NCBI GenBank assembly: GCA_016209155.1
Contig: JACQWU010000310.1
Coordinates: 1 to 8,831, forward strand
From: Candidatus Desantisiibacteriota bacterium
GTDB taxonomy: Bacteria > JACRDZ01
Length of the DNA stretch: 8,831 nt
Direction: 5' to 3'
Shown piece by piece: positions 6,244-8,831 of this stretch; the stretch's first letter is position 1, and each line of letters opens with the position of its first letter. The position numbers and the translations under genes were made by a program. Below the pieces are notes generated by a model. That model was not told where the DNA came from. It saw only the letters and a program-made list of their open reading frames with translations, and did no database searches.

Positions 6244-8703
6244 TCATTTTTTAGCTCCGGCATTTTTTAATACTTTAGCTATATCAGTGAATCCATTTTT
6301 TAAAGCATAACTTAAAGGTGTTGTCCCGTCATTATTGCATGAATTAATGTCAGCATTTTTAGATATTAAAAATTTTACCATATCAATTTTACCTTTTTCT
6401 ACCGCAATCAATAATGCAGTTTTTCCATCATTGTTTTTTGCATTTACTTCTAATCCAAGACTAATAAAAAAATCTGCTATATTAATAGTCCCTTTCTCTA
6501 CAGCATACATTAGTATTGTTACTCCATCATTGTTTTTTAAAAATATATCAACGCCGTTTTTAATTAAAAATTTTATTATATCAATATGTTCACATTCTAT
6601 TGCAAACATTAATACCGTTTTTCCACTATTAGTGCTTGCTCTTACATCCGCACCTTTTCCTACCAGAAATTCTATAATTGGAGTATATCCCTTAATTACT
6701 GCATACATTATTGCAGTCATTCCGTTTTCACTTTTTGCATTTATATCTGCACCTTTTTCTGTTAAATATTTTACTCTATAAATAAGATCATTATCAACAG
6801 CAGACATGAGTATTGATACTCCATTAATATTTTTGGCATTTATATCCGCACCTTTTTCTATTAAATATTTAAAAGTATCAAAATCATCTTTCAATAAATA
6901 AATAGACAATATTGATTTCCCTTCATTATCTTTTAAATTAATATCCGCTCCTTTTTCTATCAAAAATTTTATTATATCAACATTATTATTATTTGCGGCA
7001 ATCAGTAAAGCTGTTATGCTTGTGTTATTTCTGGCATTTATATCCGCACCTTTTTCTACCAAAAATTTTACCACATCAAGATTATTGTTTTTTATTGCAA
7101 ATAATAAAGCTGCCATACCCATGTCATTTTTAGAATTAATATCAGCACCTTTTTTTATTAGAAATTTGATTATATCAATATTATTTTTCATTGTAAAATA
7201 TAATAATACTGAATTTTTGTTAATATCTTTTGCATTTATATCTAAACCTTTTTCAAGTAAAAACTCAGCTATATTTATATTATTATTAATTAATGATAAC
7301 AAAAGAGCAGTATTTCCTAAATGATCTTTAATATTGATATCAGCTCCTTTTTCTGCTAAAAATTTTACTATATCGTAATTTCCAGTTTGAGCGGCTAATA
7401 ATAAAGCTGTTTTATTATCTTTGTTTTTAATATTAATATCTGCTCCATTTTGCAGCAAAAATTTTATCATTTCTATATTATTTTTTGGTATAAAATTCAT
7501 TAAAATTGTTGAACCATTTCCATTTTTTATATCTATTTCACCACCGGCTTTAATTAAAAATTTTATTATTTCAATATTATCTCTATATGCAGCATACATC
7601 AATGCTGACATTCCTTCTTTACTTTTTGCATTAATATCTGCACCTTTTAAAACAAGAGTCCTCACAATATCTATATAATTTTTATGTGATGCAAACATTA
7701 AAGTTGTCTCATCGTTTTTATTCTTAATACTAATATCCGCCCCTTTTTCTATTAAAAAATTTGCTATTTCCGGTAGTTCATTATTTAATGCAAGAATAAG
7801 AGCAGTTTCTTCATAATTATTAACAGCATTTAAATCTATATTTTTTACAATCAAATATTCCGCCATTTCAATGCGTTTATTTTTAATTGCCAATATTAAA
7901 GCTGTTTCCTCATTATCGTTCCTTGCATTTATATCCGCACCTTTCTCAAGAAAAAAACTCACTGTATTAATATCCCCTTTTACAGCAGAACTCATAATAA
8001 AAGTCATTCCATTTTTATCTTTTGTATTTATATTTGCACCTTTTTCAACCAATAATTTTGCGATATCAATTTGTTCTTTAGCAAGTGCTATCTTAATAGG
8101 TGTTTCTCCAAAATCATTTTTTACATTTAAATCCGCACCTTTTCCTATTAGAATCATTATTACGTCATTGTATCCTTTATTTATTGCCAGGGTTAAAGCT
8201 GTATCTCCATTATCATCTTTTAAATTCATATCCGCACCTTTTTCTATGAGAAGTATTGCTATATCAATATAACCTCTGGATATTGCTAATATCAATGCAG
8301 TATTTCCATCTTTATTTTTTAAATCTAACTCCGCATTTTTTTCTAATAGAATCTGTACAATTTCAACTGAACCTTTATTAACTGCAAAGGTCAATGCATT
8401 ATCATTTCTTTTATTTTTTATTTTAACATTAATTCCTTTTTCTATTAGTATCTGCACTAAATCTGCTTGCCCATTTTCAATTGCCAGCATCAGCATAGAA
8501 TTTCCCTTTTCATCTGTTATATCTAAATCCATATCAAAATCTTCCCAATAATCATTTAAAATTATTTCATTATTTTTTAGCGCATTTAAGAGTCTATTGC
8601 TGCTAGAAAAAACTGATGAGCTCAATAGTAGACATAAAATACAAGGAACTAATATTGTGGTTTTAAGCAATATAATAAAATTATTTTTAAAATATTTCAT
8701 CAT
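6244..8703 (-). CDS. Exported ankyrin repeat protein (23 repeats)
   Basis: A protein of 819 residues (818 if the second ATG at 8700 is used; GGTGA at 8712-8708 is seven bases from it and only four from the first). Residues 1-36 form a signal peptide or anchor: basic start, long hydrophobic core, then a Ser-rich stretch; no convincing lipobox. Residues 37-63 form an N-terminal cap. From residue 64 to the end there are 22 complete 33-residue ankyrin repeats and a 30-residue C-terminal cap, with no insertion or deletion. The unit is close to [N/D]-x-x-G-x-T-A-L-x-x-A-x-x-x-x-x-x-[D/E]-I-[I/V]-x-[F/I]-L-I-E-K-G-A-D-I-N-x-K. Ankyrin repeats form elongated protein-binding solenoids; no catalytic domain is present. 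The export signal implies a role outside the cytoplasm, partner unknown. No strong promoter is seen upstream, so cotranscription with a gene beyond the right edge is possible. Plus-strand open frames of 85-148 codons across it are antisense by-products of the repeats. Confidence 0.93.
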   Translation of the reverse strand: MMKYFKNNFIILLKTTILVPCILCLLLSSSVFSSSNRLLNALKNNEIILNDYWEDFDMDLDITDEKGNSMLMLAIENGQADLVQILIEKGINVKIKNKRNDNALTFAVNKGSVEIVQILLEKNAELDLKNKDGNTALILAISRGYIDIAILLIEKGADMNLKDDNGDTALTLAINKGYNDVIMILIGKGADLNVKNDFGETPIKIALAKEQIDIAKLLVEKGANINTKDKNGMTFIMSSAVKGDINTVSFFLEKGADINARNDNEETALILAIKNKRIEMAEYLIVKNIDLNAVNNYEETALILALNNELPEIANFLIEKGADISIKNKNDETTLMFASHKNYIDIVRTLVLKGADINAKSKEGMSALMYAAYRDNIEIIKFLIKAGGEIDIKNGNGSTILMNFIPKNNIEMIKFLLQNGADINIKNKDNKTALLLAAQTGNYDIVKFLAEKGADINIKDHLGNTALLLSLINNNINIAEFLLEKGLDINAKDINKNSVLLYFTMKNNIDIIKFLIKKGADINSKNDMGMAALLFAIKNNNLDVVKFLVEKGADINARNNTSITALLIAANNNNVDIIKFLIEKGADINLKDNEGKSILSIYLLKDDFDTFKYLIEKGADINAKNINGVSILMSAVDNDLIYRVKYLTEKGADINAKSENGMTAIMYAVIKGYTPIIEFLVGKGADVRASTNSGKTVLMFAIECEHIDIIKFLIKNGVDIFLKNNDGVTILMYAVEKGTINIADFFISLGLEVNAKNNDGKTALLIAVEKGKIDMVKFLISKNADINSCNNDGTTPLSYALKNGFTDIAKVLKNAGAKK
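6247..8514 (-). repeat. 99-bp tandem coding repeat (23 units) of the ankyrin gene
   Basis: The repeat protein is mirrored in DNA as 22 units of exactly 99 bp plus a 90-bp last unit. Most units have diverged, but the segment coding for IEKGADINAK stays highly similar between units. A 27-base stretch is identical at 6834-6860 and 7032-7058, and units 17 and 18 (6832-6930 and 6733-6831) match at 36 of 39 positions at the same end. This suggests expansion or gene conversion within the array. Confidence 0.85.
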
Positions 8704-8746
8704 TACTTCACCATCGGATTTTTCATTACTTTATCACATCATTTTT

Positions 8747-8831
8747 TTAGATCAATTTTGACTCAACCGCTTTAGTAGCAGTTCTTTCAGCACATGAAAT
8801 GCATTCACATAGTCCCATCCCTCTTAAATAA
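8747..8831 (-). CDS. Possible 3' end of an upstream minus-strand gene, cut by the window edge
   Basis: An open frame enters from the right edge and ends at TAA (8749-8747), giving about 27 residues ending CECISCAERTATKAVESKLI. This stretch is visibly less AT-rich than the ankyrin gene and intergenic gaps, which fits coding or otherwise constrained sequence. The frame is too short to rule out chance openness, and I recognise no family. If real, it would end 43 bases before the first ankyrin start codon. Confidence 0.25.
   Translation of the reverse strand, partial: YLRGMGLCECISCAERTATKAVESKLI

Noticed and set aside
6335-8272. Four plus-strand frames of 85-148 codons antisense to the ankyrin gene
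   Set aside because: Their repeated 'FISAPFS' motif is the reverse reading of the IEKGADINAK segment in each 99-bp unit; stop-free runs arise from the repeat itself.
6247-8514. Regular repeats considered as a CRISPR or non-coding satellite array
   Set aside because: The 99-bp period has no conserved short repeat with unrelated spacers, and it encodes in-frame ankyrin repeats throughout.
8704-8763. Promoter for the ankyrin gene (TTGATC at 8755-8750 with TAAAGT at 8733-8728)
   Set aside because: Both boxes are poor matches compared with the three consensus promoters elsewhere in the window, so I do not call it.

Overview
The window is a compact, AT-rich stretch of bacterial chromosome (by eye roughly 70% A+T) with closely packed genes, short intergenic gaps and sigma-70-type promoters. 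Three predicted products carry export signals or N-terminal hydrophobic anchors, and pdxJ belongs to the DXP-dependent vitamin B6 route. This suggests a low-GC, probably diderm bacterium. I cannot name the lineage from the sequence alone. No rRNA, tRNA, IS element, phage gene or CRISPR array is visible.

Layout: (1) Positions 2-960 (+) hold the 3' part of pdxJ, cut by the left window edge, overlapping acpS by four bases. (2) Positions 962-2101 (-) encode a cytoplasmic endonuclease/exonuclease/phosphatase-fold protein, convergent with acpS. (3) Positions 2102-2286 are a divergent control region with two consensus sigma-70 promoters whose -35 boxes lie in a 13-bp inverted repeat. (4) Positions 2287-4452 (+) are a two-gene operon: a membrane-anchored or exported protein of nine TPRs fused to a parvulin-type prolyl isomerase domain, then a LOG-family (TIGR00730-type) Rossmann-fold protein. 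(5) Positions 4455-6134 (-) encode an exported protein combining two beta-type modules, a TPR-like helical middle and a TlpA/redoxin-like domain that has lost its CxxC. (6) Positions 6244-8700/8703 (-) encode a large exported protein made almost wholly of 23 ankyrin repeats in perfect 33-residue register. (7) The right edge (about 8747-8831) is less AT-rich and may hold the tail of another minus-strand gene.

The left part is core metabolism (pyridoxal phosphate synthesis and acyl-carrier-protein activation). The rest is dominated by envelope-directed, protein-binding repeat scaffolds (TPR, ankyrin) joined to folding or redox folds that have substitutions at key catalytic positions. No classical defence system, toxin-antitoxin pair or biosynthetic cluster is seen. 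The most distinctive items are the TPR-parvulin fusion, the cysteine-less TlpA-like protein and the very regular exported ankyrin protein.
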